Shown here: positions 1-5,623 of the stretch, piece by piece
Layout: each line of letters opens with the position of its first letter
Numbering within the stretch: position 1 is the stretch's first letter
From: Bacteroidota bacterium
GTDB lineage: Bacteria; Bacteroidota; Bacteroidia; Chitinophagales; LD1
DNA: 5,623 nt
Direction of reading: 5' to 3'
Assembly: GCA_018267355.1 (NCBI GenBank)
Contig: JAFDYP010000036.1
Location: forward strand, 1-5,623
Notes under the pieces: generated by a model
What the model was told of the DNA's origin: nothing
What the model saw: only the letters and a program-made list of their open reading frames with translations
Databases searched by the model: none
Position numbers and translations under genes: made by a program

Positions 1-956
1 ATATCTATCGCATTCAGGCTGAGAAAGGTCAGCTCATCCTTGGGCGTGATCTTCCAGCGCAGTTTCACCTGTCCGTCATTATAGTTGGGAAAGATCGGCA
101 CATTGATCAGTTTGAAAAACCAGTTATAATACGAAGAGCGCCAGGAGAGCAGCAGCGTAGCCTTTTTCTTTTTGTCCAGTGGCCCTTCTGCCGAGAATGC
201 CGCGTCTGTGATACCCAGCGCCGCAGCGGCACCCCATCTATCCTCGCGGCCATCGCGCAGGCGTATATCCATCACAGAGCTGAGCACATTGCCGCGGTCT
301 GCCGGGAAGGCTGATGAGTAGAAATTAACCTCTCGGATAAAGTCGACATTGATCAGACCCTGCGGTCCGCCGGAGCCACCCTGTGTCACAAAGTGATTGA
401 TATTGGGTATCTCTATATCATCGAGGTAAAACTTGTTCTCCGCCGTAGAGCCTCCGCGTATGATCAGGTCATTGCGGAAGCCATTGCTAAAGCCTACGCC
501 CGGCAGGGATTGTATCACGCGGGAGATATCGCGATTGCCACCAGGGTAGCGCTGTATTTCATTCACACCGATGGTGCGGATAGATACGGGGCTCTCCTCT
601 TTGCGCTGAAAGGTGCTTGTGGTCACCTCCACTTCTTTGAGCTTCTCCGTGCTGCTCTCCAGGTCTGCATTGACTATGGCAGGCTTTGAGTTCGTCACTT
701 CCACTTCAAATACAGTCTTGCTCGTATAGCCCACGCTGGTGATCTTGACATTATAAAAGCCGGGCTTGAGGCCCTTGAGCTCATACTCGCCTTTCTCATT
801 TGTCTGTGTGCCTATGGTGGTGCCATCCAGCGCCACAGTGGCAAAGTCAAGGGGATCATTGGTGCCGGCCACGGCTACACGGCCACGGATGATACCTGTC
901 TGGGCCGCTGCACTGAGGGATATACAGAGGCATAGGAGAATTAGAAGCTTGTTCAT
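1..956 (-). CDS. TonB-dependent receptor, N-terminal part (runs off the left edge)
   Basis: This is the first 318 residues of an outer-membrane TonB-dependent receptor. The frame is open to base 1, so the stop and most of the beta-barrel lie outside the window. The ATG at 954-956 is followed by a signal peptide (MNKLLILLCLCISLSAAAQ, cleavage near residue 18-19). Residues about 21-102 form a carboxypeptidase-regulatory-like beta-sandwich (GRV...PLDFATVAL...G.YEL..L.PG.YNV..TSVGY), a domain common in Bacteroidota receptors. A TonB-box-like stretch (LKEVEVTT, 106-113) precedes the plug domain at about 120-235, with the hallmarks RNDLIIRGG (161-169) and FYLDDIEIPNINHF (176-189). Barrel strands begin near residue 243. 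The substrate cannot be told from this part, and no SusD partner is visible. It is transcribed divergently from the flavin reductase gene across an 88-bp gap. The family call is firm; the ligand is unknown. Confidence 0.95.
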   Translation of the reverse strand, partial: MNKLLILLCLCISLSAAAQTGIIRGRVAVAGTNDPLDFATVALDGTTIGTQTNEKGEYELKGLKPGFYNVKITSVGYTSKTVFEVEVTNSKPAIVNADLESSTEKLKEVEVTTSTFQRKEESPVSIRTIGVNEIQRYPGGNRDISRVIQSLPGVGFSNGFRNDLIIRGGSTAENKFYLDDIEIPNINHFVTQGGSGGPQGLINVDFIREVNFYSSAFPADRGNVLSSVMDIRLRDGREDRWGAAAALGITDAAFSAEGPLDKKKKATLLLSWRSSYYNWFFKLINVPIFPNYNDGQVKLRWKITPKDELTFLSLNAID

Positions 957-1044
957 GTGGGGCTAAACAATCTCGTGGTGTAATGGTTATGTAAATGAAA
1001 CATTATAAGCCCCTGTTTGTTCACTACTTGCACAAAAAAACTCA
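957..1044. promoter_or_regulatory. Divergent intergenic region between receptor and flavin reductase genes
   Basis: This 88-bp stretch separates two start codons that point away from each other, so it should hold both promoters. It is the only gap in the window longer than 10 bp. On the plus side the flavin reductase ATG follows an A-rich leader (seven A, 1034-1040) without a Shine-Dalgarno sequence, which is usual in Bacteroidota. I found no convincing match to the Bacteroidota -7 element TAnnTTTG in either direction. The location argument is strong; the exact promoter positions are not resolved. Confidence 0.55.
1002..1007 (-). promoter_or_regulatory. Possible -10-like TATAAT for the receptor gene
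   Basis: Read on the minus strand these bases are TATAAT, about 45 bases upstream of the receptor start. A T-run ending in TTG lies about 25 bases further upstream, too far for a standard -35 and slightly too far for the Bacteroidota -33 element. The spacing to the gene is sensible, but the primary sigma factor of Bacteroidota normally prefers TAnnTTTG, so this may be a chance match. Confidence 0.25.
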
Positions 1045-1527
1045 ATGAGCGCCCTTAAAAAGAAACCATGGAACCGGCTCGACCTACCCGTGTACAGCGT
1101 GGCCAGTCATGATGGCACTCAGTACAACATGAATATCTGCACCTATGCCTCACAGGTATCTATGCAGCCCAAGCGATACATGGTGGCTGTCTACAAGGGT
1201 ACGAAGACACTGGATAATATATCCGGACAAGGCAGTTTTGTGTTACAGATACTCAGCACGGCCCACCTCGACCTGATCAACCGGCTGGGCAAGCAAAGTG
1301 GCCATATAAAAGATAAGCTAAAAACGATCAGCAGGCGGCTCACAGACTACCATGGCTACCGGATACTGGCTGATGCGCTGGCGGTGATTGAGCTACAAAT
1401 CCTCTCACAGACCGATGCCGGCGACCATATGCTGGCGCTGTGCGATGTAGTGAGCTATCGCAATATAACTGAAGGCGAGATACTCATGCTGCACCATCTG
1501 CGCGATAAGAAACTAATATCCATATGA
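1045..1527 (+). CDS. Flavin reductase-like FMN-binding split-barrel protein
   Basis: A 160-residue protein of the flavin reductase-like (FMN-binding split-barrel) family; family members typically use NAD(P)H to reduce flavin or bind FMN as a cofactor. The visible family signatures are the segment NMNICTYASQVSMQPKRYMV (28-47), which corresponds to the flavin-phosphate-binding strand and turn. It is followed by VAVYKGTKTLDNI (47-59), GSFVLQILS (63-71), and GDHMLALCDVVSY (126-138), the typical Gly-Asp-His strand. The length is within the family range, at the short end. The protein has no signal peptide and should be cytoplasmic. The ATG at 1045 is preceded by an A-rich leader, and the first residues are basic and non-conserved. 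Its stop overlaps the photolyase-like start by 4 bp, so the two are almost surely co-transcribed and translationally coupled. I infer that it supplies or maintains reduced flavin for that protein. The substrate and true reductase activity are not shown by sequence. Confidence 0.87.
   Translation: MSALKKKPWNRLDLPVYSVASHDGTQYNMNICTYASQVSMQPKRYMVAVYKGTKTLDNISGQGSFVLQILSTAHLDLINRLGKQSGHIKDKLKTISRRLTDYHGYRILADALAVIELQILSQTDAGDHMLALCDVVSYRNITEGEILMLHHLRDKKLISI
1524..1527 (+). other. ATGA start/stop overlap (translational coupling)
   Basis: The four bases ATGA contain the start codon of the photolyase-like gene and, shifted by one base, the TGA stop of the flavin reductase gene. No Shine-Dalgarno sequence precedes it, so the second gene probably depends on ribosomes finishing the first, which would keep the two proteins at linked levels. 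Confidence 0.8.
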
Positions 1528-2615
1528 CGCCCCAGCTACTGACCCGATACGCAGATATCCTGGCTGCCGTGGAGCGCGTAGATGCCACAGCCTATGCCCG
1601 CACGCGCAACTATACTGACGGGGCCGTGAGCTATCTCTCACCATATATCTCGCGGGGTGTCATTTCTCTGCCGTATGTGAGGGAGCGCGTATTGAGCAGG
1701 TATAGCAGGCAGCAGGCATACACCTTTATCTTTGAGCTGGCGTGGCGGGAGTACTTTCAGCGGCAATGGTACCAGCTGGGAGATCAGCTGTGGTCAGATA
1801 TCAAAGCGCCGCAGCAGGGTGCAGTGCATCATGGTGTGCCTGATGCACTGCAGCAGGGCACTACAGGTATCACTGCTATAGACACAGCCATACAGCAGCT
1901 CTACACCACCGGCTACATGCACAACCATGTACGCATGTACATAGCCTCCATAGCCTGCAATATAGCACGCGCACACTGGACACAGCCTGCGCGCTGGCTC
2001 TACTACCACCTGGCAGATCACGACCTGGCCAGCAATACGCTGAGCTGGCAGTGGGTGGCAGGCACCTTCTCCTCAAAGAAATACTACTGCGACCAGAGCA
2101 ATATCAATAAGTACTGCCATATACAGCAGCGAGGCACTTTCCTGGATGTACCATATGAGTACCTCCCTGATCTCGCTATACCACAAATACTCAAAGCACA
2201 CTCCGTACCGGGGCTTCACACTATACTGCCCGACATACCTGCACCACAGTTTCGCTATGACAAGCCGCTGCTGATCTACAATGCTTGCCACCTCGACCCG
2301 CTCTGGCGCGCAGACATGGATGCCAATCGGGTACTCTTGCTGGAGCCGGAGCATTACCGCCAGTATCCTGTATCACCGCACGTACTATCATTCATATTAC
2401 GCCTTGCAGAAAATATACCGGGGATACAGCTATTCTGCGGAAGCATAGAGGACTTGCTACGTACGGGAAACTTTCCGCAGGTCTATACCAGGCAACATCC
2501 CACTACTCTGCATTATCCCGGCATCAAAGACCAACCGGAGTGGCTATTCCCGCAGGTGACCGCAGTGCCGGGCTCATTTATGTCCTACTGGAAGAAGTGC
2601 GAGAAATACCTATGA
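1524..2615 (+). CDS. Short photolyase/cryptochrome-like FAD-binding protein with extra C-terminal domain
   Basis: A 363-residue protein whose residues about 1-225 match the helical FAD-binding domain of photolyases and cryptochromes. Visible signatures are YLSPYISRGVIS (37-48), ELAWREYF (71-78), TGYMHNHVRMYIAS (129-142) and DLASNTLSWQWVAGT (167-181). By hand alignment to E. coli photolyase (offset 207), several residues match. Glu71, Trp74, Asn134, Met138 and Trp177 correspond to dimer-contact residues E274, W277, N341, M345 and W384. Asn171 corresponds to the flavin-facing N378. Trp175 and Trp152 correspond to W382 and W359 of the electron-transfer chain. The position of W306 has no Trp, and Arg342 is His135. 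The usual N-terminal antenna-binding domain is absent: the gene starts at the FAD domain and the upstream gene is a different protein. Residues about 245-363 form an alpha/beta-looking tail (PLLIYNA, RVLLLEP, IQLFCGS strands). Light-driven DNA repair or photoreception is likely; which of the two is unresolved. Confidence 0.9.
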   Translation: MTPQLLTRYADILAAVERVDATAYARTRNYTDGAVSYLSPYISRGVISLPYVRERVLSRYSRQQAYTFIFELAWREYFQRQWYQLGDQLWSDIKAPQQGAVHHGVPDALQQGTTGITAIDTAIQQLYTTGYMHNHVRMYIASIACNIARAHWTQPARWLYYHLADHDLASNTLSWQWVAGTFSSKKYYCDQSNINKYCHIQQRGTFLDVPYEYLPDLAIPQILKAHSVPGLHTILPDIPAPQFRYDKPLLIYNACHLDPLWRADMDANRVLLLEPEHYRQYPVSPHVLSFILRLAENIPGIQLFCGSIEDLLRTGNFPQVYTRQHPTTLHYPGIKDQPEWLFPQVTAVPGSFMSYWKKCEKYL

Positions 2616-2618
2616 GCA

Positions 2619-3314
2619 CTAAAGCCTGAGGCTGCTCATACCACCATCTATGTGCAGCACCTGCCCTGTGATCCACTGCGCATCTGTGAGGAGCAGTGTA
2701 GCCATAGCAGCTATATCGGCAGGTGTGCCTATACGTGCCAGCGGGTGGCGCTGGGCGGATGCTTTGATCTTATCTTCTGATGAGGTGAGCCGTGCACTCA
2801 GCTCTGTCTGCACCAGAGATGGGGCGATACAGTTCACACGGATACGTGGTGCCAGGTCTGCAGCCAGCGATCTGGTCAGTCCCTCTATCGCACCTTTAGC
2901 AGCGCTGATAGATGCATGAAAGGGCATGCCTGTCTGTACAGCTACGGTACTAAAGAGTACGATAGAAGGTGACTCTGCGGCCTTGAGCGCGGGCAGGAAG
3001 TGCTGTATGGCGCGTGCCGCACCGATCACATTCACCCGGTAGTCTGAGAGGAAGTCCTCACCTGTGAAGCGGTGAAAGGGTTTCAGCGTGATGCTGCCGG
3101 GGCAGTATACCAGCCCGTCTATCTGCGCAGGCCACTCTCCTGCCGGCGCAGTATCGCTATTAGCATCCCAGGCGGTATGTGATACTCCGCTGATACCCTC
3201 CAGGTTTCTCTCACTGCGAGAGAGTACATGCACCTGATGGCCTGCCTCAGTGAGCCTGCGTACGATCTCAAGGCCTATACCGGCCGTACCGCCTATGACG
3301 ATGTAATTTTTCAT
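2619..3314 (-). CDS. SDR-family oxidoreductase-like protein lacking the catalytic Tyr
   Basis: A 231-residue short-chain dehydrogenase/reductase fold protein. The nucleotide-binding glycines are in VIGGTAGIG (6-14), an LSRS segment (31-34) follows the second strand, Asn95 lies in the fourth helix, and RIRVNCIAPSLVQTEL (157-172) and WITGQVLHIDGG (214-225) are typical of classical SDRs. The active site is not typical. Lys140 of YxxxK is present, but the Tyr position is Ile136 (codon ATC, bases 2907-2909), and the Ser region reads Ser122-Thr123, with Thr123 at the normal spacing. The NNAG motif is YCPG (70-73). I chose the ATG at 3312-3314, which opens directly on the first beta-strand. A start 39 bases upstream would overlap the preceding gene and add a non-SDR extension. 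It is last in the minus-strand ABC/LolA unit (10-bp gap) and converges on the photolyase-like gene with 3 bp between stops. The substrate is unknown, and normal SDR catalysis is doubtful. Confidence 0.88.
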   Translation of the reverse strand: MKNYIVIGGTAGIGLEIVRRLTEAGHQVHVLSRSERNLEGISGVSHTAWDANSDTAPAGEWPAQIDGLVYCPGSITLKPFHRFTGEDFLSDYRVNVIGAARAIQHFLPALKAAESPSIVLFSTVAVQTGMPFHASISAAKGAIEGLTRSLAADLAPRIRVNCIAPSLVQTELSARLTSSEDKIKASAQRHPLARIGTPADIAAMATLLLTDAQWITGQVLHIDGGMSSLRL

Positions 3315-3324
3315 TTGTAGCGGG

Positions 3325-4014
3325 TTAATGCGCCTCCTCTGTGAAAACAGCATCCGGCAATTTTTGATTGATCTTGTATCCTGAGAAAGTCAGCGTAATA
3401 TGGCCTACTCCTTTTTGATTGTAGTCTCCGCTGGCTGCCTTTGAGTTGATATCTACAGAGATCGCTTTAGGTACTTTAAACTTTGTCATATCTACCGTGA
3501 AAAGTATCTGATCCGGTACGGGATAAGCCTGCGCACTATAGGTATTATCCATCTGTATCAGGCCATTGCTGCGCGTGGTGAGCTGTGCACGCACCACCCG
3601 CTGCCGTACAGGATCTATCCAGAATTTACCCAGTATAATGTCTCCATCTTTGAGCGGCAGCACGGTGACTACTTTACAGTCAGTGGCACCTATACGCTCA
3701 GCCCCGGTAGCTACAGCAGTATAGGCGGTACTGTCTGAGAGAAAGTTCATCGCATAGTACGGATTCTGTTTGGGCAGGAAAACAATTCCGCTAGTTCTTA
3801 CGCGAAAGCGGTCGGGCTGCTTGAAAAAAACACGGCCCGACAGGCTCTTGATCCGCACGGATGGGATATCAAAATCCATACGCACGTCAGCGCTATAGTC
3901 CACCACACGGTGAAAACTATGGTACACCGCTGAGATCAATTGCTGCGGTGATTGCTCCGCCCTGGCGGATATGAGCAGGCAGAGTGCGAGGGTAGATAGT
4001 ATCAGCTTCTTCAT
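3325..4014 (-). CDS. Secreted LolA-like outer-membrane lipoprotein-sorting protein
   Basis: A 229-residue exported protein resembling the LolA/LolB-like lipoprotein-sorting fold, whose members carry lipids or lipoproteins through the periplasm. A signal peptide spans residues 1-19 (MKKLILSTLALCLLISARA, cleavage before Glu-Gln). No lipobox Cys is present, so it should be soluble and periplasmic. The body shows the family's run of beta-strands with SADVRMDF (41-48), GRVFFKQPDRFRVR (60-73), the 'fkqPdrfRv' strand typical of LolA-like proteins, and FWIDPVRQRVVRAQL (131-145). The C-terminal part contains VPDQILFTVDM (166-176). Its ATG lies one base after the permease stop (TGA-T-ATG), so it is translated from the same mRNA as the ABC transporter, which suggests that it accepts or delivers the exported substrate. 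It is not obviously canonical LolA, since the neighbours are ABC-2 rather than LolCDE components. The fold call is moderately firm; the cargo is unknown. Confidence 0.72.
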   Translation of the reverse strand: MKKLILSTLALCLLISARAEQSPQQLISAVYHSFHRVVDYSADVRMDFDIPSVRIKSLSGRVFFKQPDRFRVRTSGIVFLPKQNPYYAMNFLSDSTAYTAVATGAERIGATDCKVVTVLPLKDGDIILGKFWIDPVRQRVVRAQLTTRSNGLIQMDNTYSAQAYPVPDQILFTVDMTKFKVPKAISVDINSKAASGDYNQKGVGHITLTFSGYKINQKLPDAVFTEEAH

Positions 4015-4015
4015 A

Positions 4016-4855
4016 TCAGCTCTGTATATCCTTTCGGGTGAAGTAATAGAAGCTCACTGCCAGGAAGACCACGATATGCGCGACTAACACACTGACCGAG
4101 GTCGTGATCTGGCTGAGTGGTAGCGGATCATCAAACATATTGCGCCAGATGACCATGTGGGTGGTAAAGAGCAATGGCTTGATGTGGTCAAAGAACGGCA
4201 CCTCCAGTGTACCTATGATGGTGAAGACAATGATCACCGACATACTGACGATGATCGGGCCGATAGAGTTATCAGTAAAGCAGGACAACATCAGTGAGAA
4301 GGTAGCAACGACCATCAGGCTGAGTATGGCTATGAAGAAAGCACTGAAGAAGCGCCACAACAGGTCCGCATCACGCACGATGGTGAGCGAGTCAGTCTTC
4401 AGCACGATGATATCTCCATGACCGAATAGCAATCTGCTCAGCCCCAGTGCCAGTATGCCGAGCCAAAGCACCAGCGCTACAGTATAGATAGTCCCCGCCA
4501 GATATTTAGCCAGTAGTATCTGCCCACGGGAGTAGGGCCGCGTAGCCAGTAGTCGTATCGTACCACTGGCCGCCTCGCCGGATATGAGGTCTCCGGTGAC
4601 GAGGGCCACCATGAGCGGCATCTGCATGATAAGTGTCTGCAAAATGATGAAGCAGACCAGATGGCCATTCAGGATATTGCCGCCTATGTCAAAGGACTGC
4701 CGCATGGTCTGGAGCATAAAGTCCAGATAGTTGCGCCCATCTATATACATGGCAAACTGGATCAGTAGTATGACCGCTGTGACCGCGAGGAAGCCGATAT
4801 AGCTTCGCGGCTTAGTGAAGATTTTGATCAGCTCTACGTATACTAGCTGCAGCAT
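4016..4855 (-). CDS. ABC-2 type transporter permease
   Basis: A 279-residue integral inner-membrane protein, the membrane half of an ABC-2 type exporter. I see about six hydrophobic segments near residues 18-37, 65-87, 115-143, 167-192, 198-217 and 250-272. The cytoplasmic stretch 88-117 carries the family hallmark GDLISGEAASGTIRLLATRP followed by SRGQILLAKY, which is thought to contact the ATPase. The N-terminus (LVYVELIKIFTKPRSYIGFL, 4-23) is the usual amphipathic lead-in. The length fits this permease family. The ATG at 4853-4855 begins three bases after the ATPase stop (TGA-CAG-ATG), and the next gene follows after one base, so all are one transcript. With a single ATPase and a single permease gene visible, the working transporter is probably a homodimer of each. 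The substrate cannot be read from sequence; such pairs export drugs, peptides, lipids or polysaccharides, or act in gliding and secretion. Confidence 0.9.
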   Translation of the reverse strand: MLQLVYVELIKIFTKPRSYIGFLAVTAVILLIQFAMYIDGRNYLDFMLQTMRQSFDIGGNILNGHLVCFIILQTLIMQMPLMVALVTGDLISGEAASGTIRLLATRPYSRGQILLAKYLAGTIYTVALVLWLGILALGLSRLLFGHGDIIVLKTDSLTIVRDADLLWRFFSAFFIAILSLMVVATFSLMLSCFTDNSIGPIIVSMSVIIVFTIIGTLEVPFFDHIKPLLFTTHMVIWRNMFDDPLPLSQITTSVSVLVAHIVVFLAVSFYYFTRKDIQS

Positions 4856-4858
4856 CTG

Positions 4859-5623
4859 TCAGGCATTAGTGAGTTTGAGGAAATAATCTTCCAGCCGCTT
4901 GCGGTAGTAGAGCGAGTAGAGCTGCACCCCATGCTGCTCCAGGTGTGCATGCAGCGCCGGCAATGCCGCCTTGCTGATACGCAGCCGGAGCTCGGCAGCA
5001 TCCAGTCCGTCTATGGCATCGGCCCATACCGAGGTAGTGATGATGGTGCGCAGTGCCTCCATGTCTACAGGCTCTATATACACCAGCAGGTCATCGTCTG
5101 AGAGTAGCTGGCTCACCTTGCCCTGCGCTATGGCCTTACCTTTACTGATGATAGCCATACTGTCCGCTATCAGCTCCATCTCACTGAGTATATGTGAGGA
5201 CAGTATCACTGTCTTGCCCATCTCATTTTTCATGCGTAGTATGAGGTGGCGCAGGTCTATGATACCCTGCGGGTCGAGGCCAGTAGTAGGCTCATCCAGT
5301 ATCACCAGCCTGGGATCATGTATAAGCGCCTGAGCCAGGCCGAGCCGCTGCTTCATACCATGGCTGTAGGTACGCACGGGGTCATTCTCACGGCCACGCA
5401 GGCCTACGAGCTCAAACATCTCTTCTACCTTCCTGGCCGTAGGCTGCACCATACTCATGCGGGCAAATAGCTCCAGATTCCTGCGCGCGGAGAGGTAAAG
5501 GTAAAAGTCAGGCTTCTCTATGATACAGCCGATGCTGCGCAGTATCTCCCTGCGGTCCTCTGCCAGTGACCTGCCAAATATCCTGATACTCCCCGAGGTA
5601 GGGCGAATAAGTGATAGCAGCAT
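4859..5623 (-). CDS. ABC transporter ATP-binding protein (5' end beyond the right edge)
   Basis: The last 254 residues of an ABC ATPase of the type that drives ABC-2 exporters. The segment begins at an internal Met: the first residues (MLLSLIRPTSGSIRIFG) are what normally follows Walker A within a few residues, so Walker A and the true start lie just past base 5623. Numbered from the window edge, the Q-loop region is IGCIIEKPDFY (31-41) with Glu36 where Gln is standard, a variation known in BcrA/drug-exporter-type ATPases. The signature is YSHGMKQRLGLAQ (86-98, SHGMK replacing LSGGQ). Walker B is LVILDEP (106-112) with Glu111, the D-loop is GLDP (115-118) and the H-loop is His144. A C-terminal domain of about 85 residues ends in RLEDYFLKLT, also typical of the family. 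It is the first visible gene of the minus-strand unit and powers the adjacent permease. Confidence 0.94.
   Translation of the reverse strand: MLLSLIRPTSGSIRIFGRSLAEDRREILRSIGCIIEKPDFYLYLSARRNLELFARMSMVQPTARKVEEMFELVGLRGRENDPVRTYSHGMKQRLGLAQALIHDPRLVILDEPTTGLDPQGIIDLRHLILRMKNEMGKTVILSSHILSEMELIADSMAIISKGKAIAQGKVSQLLSDDDLLVYIEPVDMEALRTIITTSVWADAIDGLDAAELRLRISKAALPALHAHLEQHGVQLYSLYYRKRLEDYFLKLTNA

Noticed and set aside
393..689. Open plus-strand frame of 98 codons
   Set aside because: It lies antisense to the TonB-dependent receptor, whose signal peptide, regulatory-like domain and plug motifs are clear in the opposite frame; the plus-strand product has no recognisable features.
959..1013. GGGGCT (959-964) and AGCCCC (1008-1013) as a hairpin or operator
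   Set aside because: The arms are only six bases, 43 bases apart, and do not extend in either direction, so chance is the simpler explanation.
1524..1600. Photolyase-like gene as a 5'-truncated pseudogene
   Set aside because: The ATGA coupling with the upstream reductase, the intact frame and the conserved active-site residues all argue for a functional gene that starts here by design.
2285..2629. Open plus-strand frame of 114 codons overlapping the 3' end of the photolyase-like gene
   Set aside because: It could have signalled a frameshift, but the photolyase-like frame stays open and protein-like through this stretch to its own stop, and the alternative product is rich in residues typical of a shifted frame.
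3315..3353. Upstream ATG extending the SDR by 13 residues
   Set aside because: It would overlap the end of the LolA-like gene and add a basic stretch unlike SDR N-termini; the ATG at 3312-3314 starts directly at the first beta-strand.
4104..4421. Open plus-strand frame of 105 codons opposite the permease
   Set aside because: It is the complement of transmembrane segments of a well-supported ABC-2 permease and has no start context or family resemblance of its own.
5621..5623. ATG at the right edge as the ABC ATPase start
   Set aside because: The protein would lack Walker A; the residues from this Met onward match the stretch just after Walker A in ABC ATPases, so the gene continues beyond the window.

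Overview
The window looks like an ordinary chromosomal segment of a Bacteroidota species. The evidence is a TonB-dependent receptor with an N-terminal carboxypeptidase-regulatory-like domain and a signal peptide ending in 'AAAQ', A-rich leaders instead of Shine-Dalgarno sequences before most starts, and a moderately GC-rich base composition with frequent ATA isoleucine codons. A Chitinophagia-like host is plausible but is only an impression. Coding density is very high: seven genes fill the window, the longest gap is 88 bp, and I see no RNA gene, mobile element, CRISPR array or clear terminator.

Layout. (1) 1-956, minus: the first 318 residues of a TonB-dependent outer-membrane receptor that runs off the left edge. 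(2) 957-1044: an 88-bp divergent intergenic region holding the start regions of two transcription units. (3) 1045-2615, plus: a two-gene unit made of a small flavin-reductase-like protein and a photolyase/cryptochrome-type FAD-binding protein, joined by a 4-bp ATGA overlap. (4) 2619-5623, minus: a tightly packed unit whose transcription order is ABC ATPase (5' end beyond the right edge), ABC-2 permease, LolA-like secreted protein, then an SDR-family protein. The gaps are 3, 1 and 10 bp. It converges on the photolyase-like gene with only 3 bp between stop codons.

How the genes may work together. The ATPase and permease form an ABC-2 type exporter, and the LolA-like periplasmic protein is its likely partner in envelope lipid or lipoprotein traffic. 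The flavin reductase and photolyase-like protein are a plausible functional pair, because photolyases need fully reduced FAD. The photolyase-like protein is unusual. It starts directly with the FAD-binding helical domain, retains the residues equivalent to the E. coli cyclobutane-dimer-binding and electron-transfer residues at most positions, lacks the outermost Trp of the classical triad at the aligned place, and carries an extra alpha/beta-looking segment at its C-terminus. The neighbouring SDR has the fold signatures and the Lys, but not the catalytic Tyr, of its superfamily. The flavin reductase, short photolyase and atypical SDR are the part of the window most worth following up.
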